The position numbers and the translations under genes are program-made. Source: Gulosibacter molinativorax (GTDB lineage Bacteria; Actinomycetota; Actinomycetes; Actinomycetales; Microbacteriaceae). From it: a DNA stretch of 64,000 nt. This document shows, one piece after another, positions 18,248 to 26,598 of this stretch. Position 1 is the stretch's first letter; every line of letters begins with the position of its first letter. The notes beneath the pieces are model-generated. The model was not told where the DNA came from and searched no databases. It worked only from the letters and a program-made list of their open reading frames with translations. Where the stretch lies: assembly GCF_003010915.2 (NCBI RefSeq), contig NZ_CP028426.1:2356001-2420000 (forward strand), read 5' to 3'.

Positions 18248-19228
18248 ATGGCCGAAAACTACGTCACCTACGACACCGGCAAGGTCGGCCCCGCCGACGC
18301 AAGCATCTCGCCGCGATACGCCGGCATCGCCACCTTCGCGCGTCTCCCCCGCATCGAGGAGGTGCCGAACCCGGACATCGCCGTCGTCGGCGTCCCGTTC
18401 GACTCGGGCGTCAGCTACCGACCGGGCGCGCGCTTCGGTCCCGCGCACGTCCGCGAATCCTCGCGCCTGCTGCGTCCGTACAACCCCGCGACCGGTGTGG
18501 CGCCGTTCGCGTCGGCACAGATTGTCGACGCCGGTGACATTGCGGTCACGCCGTACAACAACCACGACGCGATGGCCGCGGTCGAGCAGGCCGCGAACGA
18601 GCTTCGCGCGGGCGGCCGGAAGCTGCTCACGATCGGCGGCGACCACACCGTCGCGCTGCCGAACCTGCGCTCGGTGTACAAGGACCACGGCGAGATCGCG
18701 GTGATTCACTTCGACGCGCACCTCGACACGTGGGACACGTACTTCGGCGAGGACACCAACCACGGCACGCCGTTCCGCCGCGCGAGCGAAGAGGGCCTGC
18801 TCGACCTCGAGCGCTGCCTCCACGTCGGCATCCGCGGGCCGCTGTATGGCGAGCAGGATCTGCGCGACGACGAGCGCCTCGGCTTCGCGATCATTTCGAG
18901 CGTCGAGATCGAGAACGAGGGCGTGCCCTCGGCGATCGAGCGGATGCTCAAGCGTGTCGGCGACCGCCCGGTGTACATTTCGGTGGACATCGACGTGCTC
19001 GACCCAGCGCACGCCCCTGGCACCGGCACCCCCGAGGCCGGCGGCATGACGAGCCGCGAGCTGCTACGGATGCTGCGCGCGCTTGGCGCGTGCAACGTCG
19101 TCGGCGCCGAGGTGGTCGAGGTGGCACCCGCGTACGACCACGCGCAGCTCACAGGCATCGCTGCCGCGCACGTCTCGTACGAGCTGCTCTCGGTGATGGC
19201 GGCGCACACAGCTGCTGCTGCCGAGTAG
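18248..19228 (+). CDS. Agmatinase/guanidinobutyrase-type ureohydrolase
   Basis: Binuclear-manganese ureohydrolase of 326 residues that releases urea from a guanidino compound such as agmatine or 4-guanidinobutyrate. All metal-ligand motifs are present: GGDHT, DAHLDTW and [22 protein letters not shown]. The true start is ATG 18248 behind GAAAGGA; an upstream open frame reaching 18026 is an overlap artefact with the M20 gene. It closes the operon begun by the MHS transporter, and a long hairpin follows at 19296. With the TPP-dependent enzyme and Lrp regulator this fits arginine or guanidino-acid breakdown to GABA-type products, although the needed transaminase and aldehyde dehydrogenase are not in the window. 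Confidence 0.9.
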   Translation: MAENYVTYDTGKVGPADASISPRYAGIATFARLPRIEEVPNPDIAVVGVPFDSGVSYRPGARFGPAHVRESSRLLRPYNPATGVAPFASAQIVDAGDIAVTPYNNHDAMAAVEQAANELRAGGRKLLTIGGDHTVALPNLRSVYKDHGEIAVIHFDAHLDTWDTYFGEDTNHGTPFRRASEEGLLDLERCLHVGIRGPLYGEQDLRDDERLGFAIISSVEIENEGVPSAIERMLKRVGDRPVYISVDIDVLDPAHAPGTGTPEAGGMTSRELLRMLRALGACNVVGAEVVEVAPAYDHAQLTGIAAAHVSYELLSVMAAHTAAAAE

Positions 19229-19251
19229 GAGCGAAGCGACGCGTCGAGGGG

Positions 19252-19290
19252 CGGTTCCCGAAGACGGTTCCCGAGGACGGTTCCCGAGTA
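19252..19290. repeat. Three tandem 13-bp repeats
   Basis: CGGTTCCCGAAGA, CGGTTCCCGAGGA and CGGTTCCCGAGTA follow one another directly between the agmatinase stop and its hairpin. Nearby GAAGCGACGCGTCGAGGG (19232) is nearly repeated at 19296, so the spacer appears built from local duplications. Confidence 0.8.
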
Positions 19291-19295
19291 CGGGT

Positions 19296-19334
19296 AAAGC
19301 GACGCATCGAGGGTTTTCCCTGATGCGTCGCTTT
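19296..19334. terminator. Long hairpin after agmatinase
   Basis: AAAGCGACGCATCGAGGG (19296-19313) pairs with CCCTGATGCGTCGCTTT (19318-19334) around a TTTT loop, a 17-bp stem with one bulged G. It sits between two convergent genes and most likely terminates transcription from both sides. No strong T tract follows on either strand. Confidence 0.65.
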
Positions 19335-19421
19335 GCTGTGTCATCGATTGGTTCGATGCAAATCGCTCCGCGATGCACTCAGTGAGCGGGCGAGGCTCGC
19401 GAGATACTCGCCGGCCGGGCG

Positions 19422-20663
19422 CTAGTCGGCGAGCTTTGTGCGCCTCCACCGCTCGCGGAGGCGGTCGCGAATCGAGTCGCCGTCCGGATCTCGTTCGAGC
19501 TCCGGCAGGGGCTCGTTCCAGGCCTTGATGAGCGCCCATGCCACGGCGGTAATCGGCACCGAGAGCAGCGTGCCGACGATGCCACCGAGGATCGTCCCGG
19601 TCGTCAGCGCGAGCAGAACCACCAGTTCGTGCAGTCGGAGCGAGCGTCCCAGCACGATCGGCTGCAGCAGGTTGCCCTCGAGCTGGTTCACGACAACCAC
19701 GATGGCGACGACGATCACCGCAGGCCAGAACCCGTTGGTCACGAGCGTCACGAGCGCGGCGACGACACCGGCGAGCGTCGCACCCACGACCGGGATGAAC
19801 GCGCACACGAAGACGACCAGCGCGAGCGGCAGCGCCAGCGGTACGCCGACAAACACGAGGCCCAGGCCGATGAAGATCGCATCCACGAGCGCGACGATCA
19901 CGGTGCCACGTACATAACCACCCATGACGTTCACCGCACGAGAGCCCATGAGCTCCACGCGGCGGTGCTGCGCGCCCTTGAACGGCTTGATCAGGAACGA
20001 CCAAATATTCGGGCCGTCCTTCAGGAAGAAGAACAGCACCACGATGAACAGCACGAGTGAAGTAAGGAACGACGCCACGCTACCGATGCCGGATGCGAAC
20101 CCAGAGCCGATCGCGCCGTAGTTCAGGTTGGCGAGCCACCCCTGAATCGTGCCCCACAGATCATTGATCGCGGTGGTGTTTAGCTCAAACTGCGGGAACG
20201 TCGTGTTCCACCAGACGAGGGTCTGTTCGACACCCTCGGCTACCGTCTGCGACAGCGTCGGCCACTGGCTGCGCACCTGTTCCACGACGATCCAGATGAG
20301 TCCCCCGAAAATGACCACCACCGCGAGCAGCACGACGACGGTGGATAGGGCCCGTGGCCATCGCCGCTCGCCCAGCCACGACAGGACAGGTTCCATCGCC
20401 GACGCAATGATGAGCGCGAGCAGCACCGGGATGACCACGATCGTGACCTGAAGCAGCCCGAGCGTGACGAGCGCGACGGCCGCGACGACGATCAGCAGCT
20501 GCAGCGAGCGAACCGAGATGATACCCATGCCGTCCGTCCACGGCGCCGCGGGATTCTTCAGATTCGAGAAGCGCCCTTGCCGCCGCTCCTCTTCGTTGAC
20601 CGCGCGAGAGTCGGCTTCCTCCCGAAGCTCGCCCTCAGACCAGGTCTCCGACTCCCCCGCCAT
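19422..20663 (-). CDS. AI-2E family transporter (PerM-like)
   Basis: Inner-membrane protein of 413 residues in the AI-2E/PerM exporter family, with about eight hydrophobic helices starting near residue 50. Family-typical stretches are VVLFFFLKDGPNIW and the C-terminal VNQLEGNLLQPIVLGRSLRLHE, which contains the conserved QLEGN-P element. The polar N-terminus before helix 1 is rich in Glu and Arg. I start at ATG 20663, which has GGAG five bases upstream. Longer readings to 20846 run into a 48-bp tandem repeat and are unlikely. The transported substrate is not known for most members, despite the family name. The gene stands alone, divergent from purS. Confidence 0.88.
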   Translation of the reverse strand: MAGESETWSEGELREEADSRAVNEEERRQGRFSNLKNPAAPWTDGMGIISVRSLQLLIVVAAVALVTLGLLQVTIVVIPVLLALIIASAMEPVLSWLGERRWPRALSTVVVLLAVVVIFGGLIWIVVEQVRSQWPTLSQTVAEGVEQTLVWWNTTFPQFELNTTAINDLWGTIQGWLANLNYGAIGSGFASGIGSVASFLTSLVLFIVVLFFFLKDGPNIWSFLIKPFKGAQHRRVELMGSRAVNVMGGYVRGTVIVALVDAIFIGLGLVFVGVPLALPLALVVFVCAFIPVVGATLAGVVAALVTLVTNGFWPAVIVVAIVVVVNQLEGNLLQPIVLGRSLRLHELVVLLALTTGTILGGIVGTLLSVPITAVAWALIKAWNEPLPELERDPDGDSIRDRLRERWRRTKLAD

Positions 20664-20744
20664 AGCATCTCCGTTCACATCCGTCACAATGTCATCATCC
20701 TTTCGCATCTCCCCGACCGTCGCATCCACCGCTGCGCCCATTCT

Positions 20745-20850
20745 GCGCATCCGCGACCTCGTCGGACCGGGCCGACGCTCGTGCCGCGAGCCGCGCATCC
20801 GCGACCCCGCCTGACCGGGCCGACGCTCGTGCCGCGGGCCGCGCATCCGC
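20745..20850. repeat. 48-bp tandem repeat, 2.2 copies, in the divergent spacer before purS
   Basis: Copies at 20745-20792 and 20793-20840 differ at only a few bases, and a third begins at 20841 (10 bases). The unit starts GCGCATCCGCGACC and contains GACGCTCGTGCCGCG. It directly abuts the purS -10 box, so copy number could affect promoter spacing. Confidence 0.85.
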
Positions 20851-20853
20851 CGG

Positions 20854-20859
20854 TAGGAT
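20854..20859 (+). promoter_or_regulatory. Candidate -10 box of purS-purQ
   Basis: TAGGAT matches the actinobacterial TANNNT -10 pattern and lies 39 bases before the purS start codon. That leaves a short leader containing the AGGAG ribosome site. No convincing -35 box is seen because the tandem repeat occupies that position. Confidence 0.5.
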
Positions 20860-20897
20860 GGTGAGCAAACGTCGCCGACTTAGTCTCAGGAGTGCCG

Positions 20898-21251
20898 ATG
20901 CCGAAGATTCTCGTGCAGGTCATGCCCAAGCAGGAACTGCTTGATCCCGCTGGAAAGGCTGTGCAGCGCTCGCTCGCCAGCAACGGTCGTGAGTACCTCA
21001 CGGATGTGCGTATCGGCAAGCGCTTCGAGATCACGACGGACCGCGAGGCAACCCCGGAGCTGCTCGAGGAGATCGCCGAGCTCGCCGCGAACCTGCTCTC
21101 GAACGACGTGATCGAGGACGTCATCTCGATCGAGGTCGCCGACGAGGAGCCCTTCGACCCCGCGCAGACCGAGACCGTGACCGACGACGGCTTCCTGCCG
21201 ACCGGTGCATCCAGCGACAAGCAGGCCCAGCAGAACGTGCAGGGCGAGTAG
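20898..21251 (+). CDS. purS: Phosphoribosylformylglycinamidine synthase subunit PurS
   Basis: Small structural subunit of the three-part FGAM synthase (step 4 of purine synthesis), which joins PurQ and PurL. The first 80 residues match PurS, with [20 protein letters not shown] and the GKRFEI region. The C-terminal 35 residues form an acidic, Gln-rich tail beyond the usual length of about 80. ATG 20898 has AGGAG upstream; a GTG at 20892 would add two residues. purQ follows after two bases, forming an operon. The large subunit gene purL lies 14 kb away rather than next to it, as in the common purSQL arrangement. Confidence 0.93.
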   Translation: MPKILVQVMPKQELLDPAGKAVQRSLASNGREYLTDVRIGKRFEITTDREATPELLEEIAELAANLLSNDVIEDVISIEVADEEPFDPAQTETVTDDGFLPTGASSDKQAQQNVQGE

Positions 21252-21253
21252 CA

Positions 21254-21949
21254 ATGCGCGTTGGTGTCATCACTTTCCCCGGTTCGCTCGACGACCGCGA
21301 CGCCCAGCGCGCGGTCGAGATCGCTGGCGGCGAGGCCGTCGCGCTCTGGCATGCCGACCACGACCTCAAGGGCGTGGATGCGGTGGTTCTGCCCGGTGGG
21401 TTCAGCTACGGCGACTACCTGCGTTGCGGCGCGATCGCGGCCCAGGCGCCGATCATGACCGAGCTCGTCGAACAGGCCGGTCGAGGCCTGCCGGTGCTCG
21501 GCATCTGCAACGGATTCCAGATGCTTGTCGAGGCACACCTGCTGCCCGGCGGCCTGATTCGCAACGACCACGGCCGCTTCATTTGCCGTGACCAGCGCCT
21601 GCGCGTCGAGAACGTCGACACTCCGTGGACCTCGCTTTACGAAAAGGACGAGGAAATCGTCATCCCGCTGAAGAACGGTGAGGGCGGCTACATCGCCGAC
21701 GACGAGACGCTGAAGCGCATTGAGGGCGAGGGCCTCGTGGCCTTCCGCTACCTCGGTGCGAATCCGAACGGCTCGGCGAACGACATCGCGGGCCTGCGGA
21801 ACGAGGCCGGAAACGTCGTCGGCCTTATGCCGCACCCGGAGCACGCGGTCGAGCCGGGCTACGGCCCCGACACCTCTGAGCGGATGCGCTCGGGCGTCGA
21901 CGGCCTCGGGATGTTCGCGAGCGTCTTGCGCTCCCTCGCCGCGGCGTAA
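21254..21949 (+). CDS. purQ: Phosphoribosylformylglycinamidine synthase glutaminase subunit PurQ
   Basis: Class I glutamine amidotransferase of 231 residues that supplies ammonia to PurL. The nucleophile cysteine is in LGICNGFQM, and the His/Glu pair is in MPHPEHAV. The oxyanion-strand region [13 protein letters not shown] is intact. It starts two bases after purS, so the two are surely co-transcribed. Length is normal. The 315 bases after its stop hold only a repeated palindromic element (22084-22153) and inverted GGGCGAGCT/AGCTCGCCC arms around 22023-22075, with no further pur gene. Confidence 0.95.
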   Translation: MRVGVITFPGSLDDRDAQRAVEIAGGEAVALWHADHDLKGVDAVVLPGGFSYGDYLRCGAIAAQAPIMTELVEQAGRGLPVLGICNGFQMLVEAHLLPGGLIRNDHGRFICRDQRLRVENVDTPWTSLYEKDEEIVIPLKNGEGGYIADDETLKRIEGEGLVAFRYLGANPNGSANDIAGLRNEAGNVVGLMPHPEHAVEPGYGPDTSERMRSGVDGLGMFASVLRSLAAA

Positions 21950-22083
21950 GGGGCGGCGCTCTCCGCGCCTTCCTTCCCGTCTTCGAGCCCTCCCACCTTC
22001 CGAGATCCGTCACTAGATGTACCGGGCGAGCTCGGGACTGCATCCAGTGACCGGCCTGCGGACGGAAGCTCGCCCCGCCAAAG

Positions 22084-22153
22084 AAAATTGTGCACGCATG
22101 AGGAGAGTCGCCGGCGTGTCGCCGCGTGTCGTGCTCGTACGTGCACTTTTCTG
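22084..22153. repeat. Palindromic repeat element, family A copy 1
   Basis: A 70-bp element with complementary ends: GAAAATTGTGCACGC at the left and CGTGCACTTTTCT at the right, with a GTGTCGCCGCGTGTCG core. A related 71-bp copy lies at 47130-47200, where the core is inverted. Noncoding, REP- or MITE-like. Confidence 0.65.
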
Positions 22154-22264
22154 CGGCGCCCTGAGCTTGTACCCGCGCACAAAGCGGTGGCCAACAATTC
22201 ATTCATTGGCTAGTTCGCGAAATCGACGCTCCACCTAGGCTTTAAGCCAACAGAATGAGGTGAA

Positions 22265-23446
22265 ATGCGCGAAGAGTTCGGCGAAGTTGATCGGTCCAAG
22301 TGGGTCACCCCGCACGAGAGTCAGCACGACCATGTCGAGCGCATCAACACCTCCGTGACGGGTGTGCCGATCTCCCCTGCGCCGGCTGTCGACGAGCTCA
22401 TGAGCGCACCGGTGCTCGGCACCTCGACGACGCCGATCACGACTTCGATCTCGCTCGAGGAGGAGGCCCGCCTCAAGGAGGCCGGGCAGCCCGTCCCGAA
22501 AAACCTATTCGGGTTTCTCAACAAGGTGGATGCGCGACTCGTCGCGCTCCTGGGGTCGGTCGCGGTCGGGCTCAACCCCGTATTCACGACGCTCTCCGGC
22601 GAGAACGCGGCAACCGCCGTCTTCTTCCGGTTCGCGATCGCGCTCATCCCGCTCGGCATCTTCGCGATTCTCGAGTGGCGCTTGAACGGGCGGATGCGCG
22701 GCCGCGACGTGCTGCTGCACCTGCTCGCGGGCGTGTTCTTCGGCCTCGACGTCGGCCTCTGGATCCCCGGGGTGCTCTTGGCGGGCGCAGGCATCGCCAC
22801 CGTCGCCGGTAATCTGCAGGTCATCATCGTGCCGCTGCTTGCGTTGCTGATCTTCCGCGAGAAGCTGACGATGCCGTTCGTGCTCGCGATTCCCGTGATG
22901 CTCGGCGGCGTCGTACTGCTCAGCGGCGTGATCGAGCAGGGCGACTTCACGGGCGACACATTCCTCGGCGTGATGCTCGCGGTCGCGGGCGGTTTCGCCT
23001 ACGCCGGGTACATCATGATCATCGGCCGCGCCCGGGCAACCGGTCACGCATCCACCTACGTGTTTTTGTCCTCGCTGTCGGCGATGGTCGTGGGCACTGC
23101 CGTCGCCTCGGCCTGGGGCGCACCGAACTTCACTCCCGACCTCAAACCGTTCCTCATCCTCGTCGTAATGGCGCTGCTCAGCCAGGTGATCGGCTGGGTC
23201 GCGACCTCGAGCGCGCTGCCGCGACTCGACTCATCCACCGGCTCGATGCTGCTGCTCACGCAGCCGCTCGTTGCGATTCTCGGAGGCGTGCTGATTCTTG
23301 GTGAGCAGATCTCGGTGCTGCAGTGGGTCGGCATCATCGCGATCATCCTCGCGGTCTGGTTCACGTCGTATGCGTCGGCGCGGCGCCGCAGTCGCCCCGC
23401 GGATCGCGCGCGAGCGGAGCGCGAGCGGCGGCAAACTCCCGAGTAG
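22265..23446 (+). CDS. EamA/DMT superfamily transporter
   Basis: Ten-helix drug/metabolite transporter of 393 residues. An unusually long polar N-terminus of about 90 residues precedes the first helix (ARLVALLGSVAVGLNPVF). Two EamA-type repeats of five helices follow, with PLLALLIFREKLT and PLVAILGGVLILGEQIS marking the ends of each repeat. A basic tail closes the protein. ATG 22265 has GAGGTGA just upstream. It probably exports or imports a small metabolite; the substrate cannot be predicted. The gene stands alone between purQ and a DUF3817 gene, and its stop lies inside a 19-bp tandem repeat. Confidence 0.88.
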   Translation: MREEFGEVDRSKWVTPHESQHDHVERINTSVTGVPISPAPAVDELMSAPVLGTSTTPITTSISLEEEARLKEAGQPVPKNLFGFLNKVDARLVALLGSVAVGLNPVFTTLSGENAATAVFFRFAIALIPLGIFAILEWRLNGRMRGRDVLLHLLAGVFFGLDVGLWIPGVLLAGAGIATVAGNLQVIIVPLLALLIFREKLTMPFVLAIPVMLGGVVLLSGVIEQGDFTGDTFLGVMLAVAGGFAYAGYIMIIGRARATGHASTYVFLSSLSAMVVGTAVASAWGAPNFTPDLKPFLILVVMALLSQVIGWVATSSALPRLDSSTGSMLLLTQPLVAILGGVLILGEQISVLQWVGIIAIILAVWFTSYASARRRSRPADRARAERERRQTPE

Positions 23447-23495
23447 CGAAGCGTACCCCGAGTAGCGAAGCGTACCCCGAGTAGCGAAGCGTATC
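23440..23495. repeat. 19-bp tandem repeat, three copies, over the EamA stop codon
   Basis: CGAGTAGCGAAGCGTACCC repeats at 23440, 23459 and (last bases changed) 23478. The TAG in the first unit ends the EamA gene. Related GAGTAG/GCGTATCGA strings occur after the purL stop near 38291, suggesting a recurring stop-codon-proximal motif in this genome. Confidence 0.8.
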
Positions 23496-23553
23496 GAGGG
23501 CGGTGGCGCGTAACGAGCCAAGGGCACGGCCGCGTCGATCCACCGGTCCCCGG

Positions 23554-23559
23554 TAAGCT
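23554..23559 (+). promoter_or_regulatory. Candidate leaderless -10 box for the DUF3817 gene
   Basis: TAAGCT lies seven bases before the ATG at 23567, and no Shine-Dalgarno sequence is present. The spacing predicts a transcript beginning at the start codon. Confidence 0.45.
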
Positions 23560-23566
23560 AACTCGG

Positions 23567-24019
23567 ATGCATCCCTCACGCCTCCTTCACGTCGTCTCAA
23601 CTATCGAGGCCTGCACGTGGGCATTTCTTATCGTCGCGATGCTGACGAAATACGTGTGGGCGCCCGAGCTCGGGGATGTGCTGGTCGCCTTCGCGGGCGC
23701 GGCGCACGGCACCGCGTTCTTGCTCTACCTTTTCGTGTCGACGGTCGTGGGCGTGAACGCCCGCTGGCGCTGGTGGATGTTCTTCCTTGCGTGGGCGAGC
23801 TCTGTCCCGCCGTTCTTCACGCTGCTATTCGATTGGTTTGCGCACCGTCGCGATCTGGTTTCCGCGAGCTGGTTCGCGCCAGAAGTTGAGCGCGAACATG
23901 GCGAACTGCATCCGCGCCTCGCGGGTGTCGTGCGCTGGACGATGTCGCGACCGATCACCCAGGCGGCCACCGCGATTGCCGCGTTCTTGTTCATCCTGAC
24001 GCCCTCGCTCGCGAACTAG
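23567..24019 (+). CDS. DUF3817 family membrane protein
   Basis: A 150-residue integral membrane protein. The N-terminal half fits the actinobacterial DUF3817 pattern: RLLHVVSTIEACTW at the start, GAAHGTAFLLYLF in the middle helix and RWRWWMFFLAWASSVPPF at the next. A fourth hydrophobic helix lies near the C-terminus (AATAIAAFLFILTP) after a polar stretch. No catalytic motif is apparent and the function of the family is unknown. It appears to be transcribed from its own leaderless promoter. It is not linked by spacing to the transporter upstream or the toxin-antitoxin genes downstream. Confidence 0.82.
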   Translation: MHPSRLLHVVSTIEACTWAFLIVAMLTKYVWAPELGDVLVAFAGAAHGTAFLLYLFVSTVVGVNARWRWWMFFLAWASSVPPFFTLLFDWFAHRRDLVSASWFAPEVEREHGELHPRLAGVVRWTMSRPITQAATAIAAFLFILTPSLAN

Positions 24020-24062
24020 TAACCGCATCTCTCAACGCCTGCCGAATTTTAAGTCGCCGCCG

Positions 24063-24068
24063 TAGACT
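24063..24068 (+). promoter_or_regulatory. Candidate leaderless -10 box of the toxin-antitoxin pair
   Basis: TAGACT is followed by six bases and the antitoxin ATG at 24075; there is no Shine-Dalgarno sequence. Confidence 0.45.
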
Positions 24069-24074
24069 GACCTC

Positions 24075-24344
24075 ATGAAATCGATTCTCGAAGACGTGCT
24101 TAGCGCTGCGCGGACACTCTCGCGCTCTGAGCGCGCCGAGGTCGCACACGCGTTGATTGCCACCCTCGAAACCACAACCGACGTCGACGACACCCGTTAC
24201 GCAGAACTCAAGGCCGAAGTAAATGTCGGGCTCGAGGAGCTCGACCGTGGCGAAGGGATCGAGATCCCCGCCGAATCTCTTGAAGAGTACCTCCAAGGAC
24301 TCGGCCTGATCGCCTCCGATGGTGCAGGCAAGCCCGCCCCGTGA
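24075..24344 (+). CDS. Addiction-module (antitoxin) component protein
   Basis: An 89-residue acidic protein resembling the small antitoxins annotated as putative addiction module component. It has a helical N-terminus (SILEDVLSAARTLSRSERAEVAHALIATLE) and an acidic C-terminal half that would wrap the toxin. It likely binds its own promoter and neutralises a RelE/ParE-type toxin. The stop overlaps the GTG of the downstream toxin reading frame by four bases (GTGA), the usual coupling for such pairs. The partner toxin frame carries a nonsense codon, so this antitoxin may now lack a functional target. Confidence 0.75.
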   Translation: MKSILEDVLSAARTLSRSERAEVAHALIATLETTTDVDDTRYAELKAEVNVGLEELDRGEGIEIPAESLEEYLQGLGLIASDGAGKPAP

Positions 24345-24697
24345 CCTACAAACTCGTGCTCGCTCCTGCAGCGCGCGCAGACATCATCAATACGCTCGAG
24401 TAGTCAGGAAAGAACTTCGGTGACGATGTGCGCGGAGGGTACGAAGCTCTCATTGTCTCAGCCATCGAATCGATAAGAGACAATCCGCGAGTTCTCGGAT
24501 CACGGGAACGCGATGACCTTGCAAGCGGCCTACGGACGTTTCATCTGCGGGGCTCCCGTAACAAGGTCAGTCCGGCAGCGCGACGCATCGCCAGCCCACG
24601 TCATTTCGTGGTCTATCGGCAGACCGACGACATTGTTCAGGTGGTGCGCCTGTTGCATGAGGCAATGGATATTTCCGTAGTGCCTTTTGCAGAATAG
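24341..24697 (+). pseudogene. RelE/ParE-type toxin gene interrupted by an in-frame TAG
   Basis: From the GTG at 24341 the frame reads VTYKLVLAPAARADIINTLE, then TAG at 24401-24403, then continues SGKNFGDDVRGGYEALIV to the stop at 24697. In ParE-like toxins this position is typically tryptophan (LEW), so a single TGG to TAG change explains the break. The C-terminal part is well preserved (HFVVYRQTDDIVQVVRLLHEAMD), including the arginine-bearing strand characteristic of the family. Without suppression only a 20-residue peptide, or a truncated product from an internal start at 24428 or later, would be made. The good preservation suggests a recent mutation or a sequencing error. Confidence 0.8.
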
Positions 24698-24810
24698 CCT
24701 CTCTGAGGATAGCCCAGCCCCACCTCTCATCGAGCTCTCATAGTCGGCTCATTCGCGGTTCATGCGCGTGAACCATTGTGGGATTGTCAGCAAATGAGAG
24801 GCGAACTCCC

Positions 24811-26394
24811 ATGTTTTCCAGAGGCAAACGCGCGTCCGTGCAACCGACCGCATCCGGCCGCCGCGCGGCCGTCGTCGGCTCCGGCCCGAACGGGTTGACC
24901 GCAGCGGCGGTACTCGCCAAGGCAGGCTGGCAGATCGACATCTACGAGAAATCGGATGCACCGGGTGGTGCCGCCCGTTCGCGAGACACGCTCGGCCCCG
25001 GCACGATCGTGGACCTCGGCGCCGCCGGGCATCCCTTTGGCGTCGCGAGCCCCATCTTCCGCGAGCTCGAACTCGAGCAGCACGGCCTCGAATGGCTCCA
25101 CTCCGAGTACCCTCTCGCGCATCCGCTCGGGGATCGCCCCGCGGCCGTGCTGCACCGCGATCTCGACGCGACCGCCGCCGAACTCGGCCCGGACGCCACC
25201 GCGTGGCGGCGCATCCACCGACCGGTCACGGCCAACGTCGACGCGCAGCTCGAGAACCTGCTCGGCCCGCTGCTGAGGTTCCCGAAGCATCCGCTGCGGC
25301 TCGCTGCCTTCGCACCCTCGGCGCTGCCCTCCGCGAGCGCGCTCACGCGCCTCGCGTTCAAGAATCCCGCGGCCCGCGCGCTGTTTTTGGGCTCCGCCGC
25401 GCACGTGATCGCGCCGCTCGACCAGCCGTTCACGGGCGCGTTCGGCACACTGTTTGGCGGTCTCGGGCAGACCGGCGGCTGGCCCGTGCCCCGCGGCGGC
25501 ACGCAGGCGATCGTGGATGCGCTGATCAGCGTGATCGAGTCCGCTGGCGGGCGCATCCACACCGACGCGGAAGTCACCGACCTGCGCGCGCTGCCCGAGG
25601 TCGACGCGACGCTGCTGAACCTCACCCCGCGGCAGGTGCTTCGGCTTGAGGGCCCGCAGATCGACGCGCTCTCGCGACGGATGCGCCACAGCCTCGGGCA
25701 CTGGCGCTACGGCGTGGGTGCGCACAAGGTCGACTATCTGCTGAGCGGGCCGGTGCCGTGGGCGGATGCTCGGGTCGGTCAGGCGACGACCGTGCACGTC
25801 GCCGGCTCGGCAGGCCAGCTCCAGCGCGCGGAGTCGCTCGCGGCGAATGGGCTCATGCCCGAGAAGCCCTTCGTGATGGTCGGCCAGCAGCAGGTCGCCG
25901 ACCCGTCGCGCGCATCCGGCCCGGCGGCTGGCTACACCGTGATCTGGACGTACGCGCACGTGCCGCACGGCTACGAGGAGCAGTACCCGGGCGAGGTCGC
26001 CGAGCGAATCGAGACGCAGATCGAGCGGTTCGCGCCCGGCTTTCGCGATCTCATCGTGTTCCGGAACGAGACCTCGCCAGCGCAGCTCGAGGCTTGGAAC
26101 CCGAACCTGATCGGTGGGGACGTCGCGGGCGGCGCAATGACCGGGATGCAGGCGATCTTCCGGCCCGGGTTCACGTTGGATCCGTATCGGCTCGTCGGGG
26201 AGGATGCGCCTGGCCGCCACGACGCTCGCGTTGCGTCTGCGCCTGCGGAGCAAGCGGGTGGTCGCCTCTATCTCTGCTCGGCGTCAACTCCGCCGGGCGC
26301 AGGCGTCCACGGGATGCCCGGCGCTTGGGCAGCGCGCGCCGCGCTTGCCGACTTCCCTTCCCTCGTCGGCACTTCAGAGCGTCACCCGCACTGA
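24811..26394 (+). CDS. NAD(P)/FAD-dependent oxidoreductase, phytoene desaturase (CrtI)-like
   Basis: A 527-residue flavoprotein. The N-terminal FAD Rossmann motif is VVGSGPNGLTAA followed by the ...YEKSDAPGGAARS element typical of CrtI-type desaturases and related amine-oxidase-fold enzymes. The C-terminus has SASTPPGAGVHGMPGAWAA, the second FAD-contact region. Start ATG 24811 has AGAGG ten bases upstream; a GTG at 24778 would add eleven residues. No carotenoid genes are adjacent, so the substrate may be something other than phytoene. It stands alone, followed by a 31-bp tandem repeat array. Confidence 0.85.
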   Translation: MFSRGKRASVQPTASGRRAAVVGSGPNGLTAAAVLAKAGWQIDIYEKSDAPGGAARSRDTLGPGTIVDLGAAGHPFGVASPIFRELELEQHGLEWLHSEYPLAHPLGDRPAAVLHRDLDATAAELGPDATAWRRIHRPVTANVDAQLENLLGPLLRFPKHPLRLAAFAPSALPSASALTRLAFKNPAARALFLGSAAHVIAPLDQPFTGAFGTLFGGLGQTGGWPVPRGGTQAIVDALISVIESAGGRIHTDAEVTDLRALPEVDATLLNLTPRQVLRLEGPQIDALSRRMRHSLGHWRYGVGAHKVDYLLSGPVPWADARVGQATTVHVAGSAGQLQRAESLAANGLMPEKPFVMVGQQQVADPSRASGPAAGYTVIWTYAHVPHGYEEQYPGEVAERIETQIERFAPGFRDLIVFRNETSPAQLEAWNPNLIGGDVAGGAMTGMQAIFRPGFTLDPYRLVGEDAPGRHDARVASAPAEQAGGRLYLCSASTPPGAGVHGMPGAWAARAALADFPSLVGTSERHPH

Positions 26395-26428
26395 GGTTGG
26401 TCACAACCCGGGATTATCAGTCCGAAAA

Positions 26429-26577
26429 CCCCAGTTCGTGACCAGCCTTCGCACGCAAACCCCAAAACGTGACCAGCCTTCGCACGCAAACCCCAGTTCG
26501 TGACCAGCCTTCGCACGCAAACCCCAGTTCGTGACCAGCCTTCGCACGCAAACCCCGAAACGTGACCAACCTTCCGC
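26429..26577. repeat. 31-bp tandem repeat array, five units (family 31)
   Basis: CGTGACCA begins exactly every 31 bases at 26437, 26468, 26499, 26530 and 26561, with near-identical units containing CAGCCTTCGCACGCAAACCCC. There are no variable spacers, so this is not a CRISPR. Two related units with the same period occur at 31813 and 31844. Confidence 0.88.
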
Positions 26578-26598
26578 AACCAGCAAGGAGCGCAAGCC

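Noticed and set aside
20664..20846. N-terminal extension of the AI-2E family protein with HERRPG repeats
   Set aside because: It is translation of the 48-bp tandem repeat in the divergent promoter region; a good ribosome site supports the start at 20663.
24401..24403. Programmed amber readthrough or pyrrolysine codon in the toxin
   Set aside because: No supporting hairpin or pyrrolysine genes seen; a simple TGG to TAG mutation is the simpler reading, so I call a pseudogene.
26429..26577. CRISPR array
   Set aside because: The period is a constant 31 bp and the whole unit is repeated; there are no variable spacers and no cas genes.
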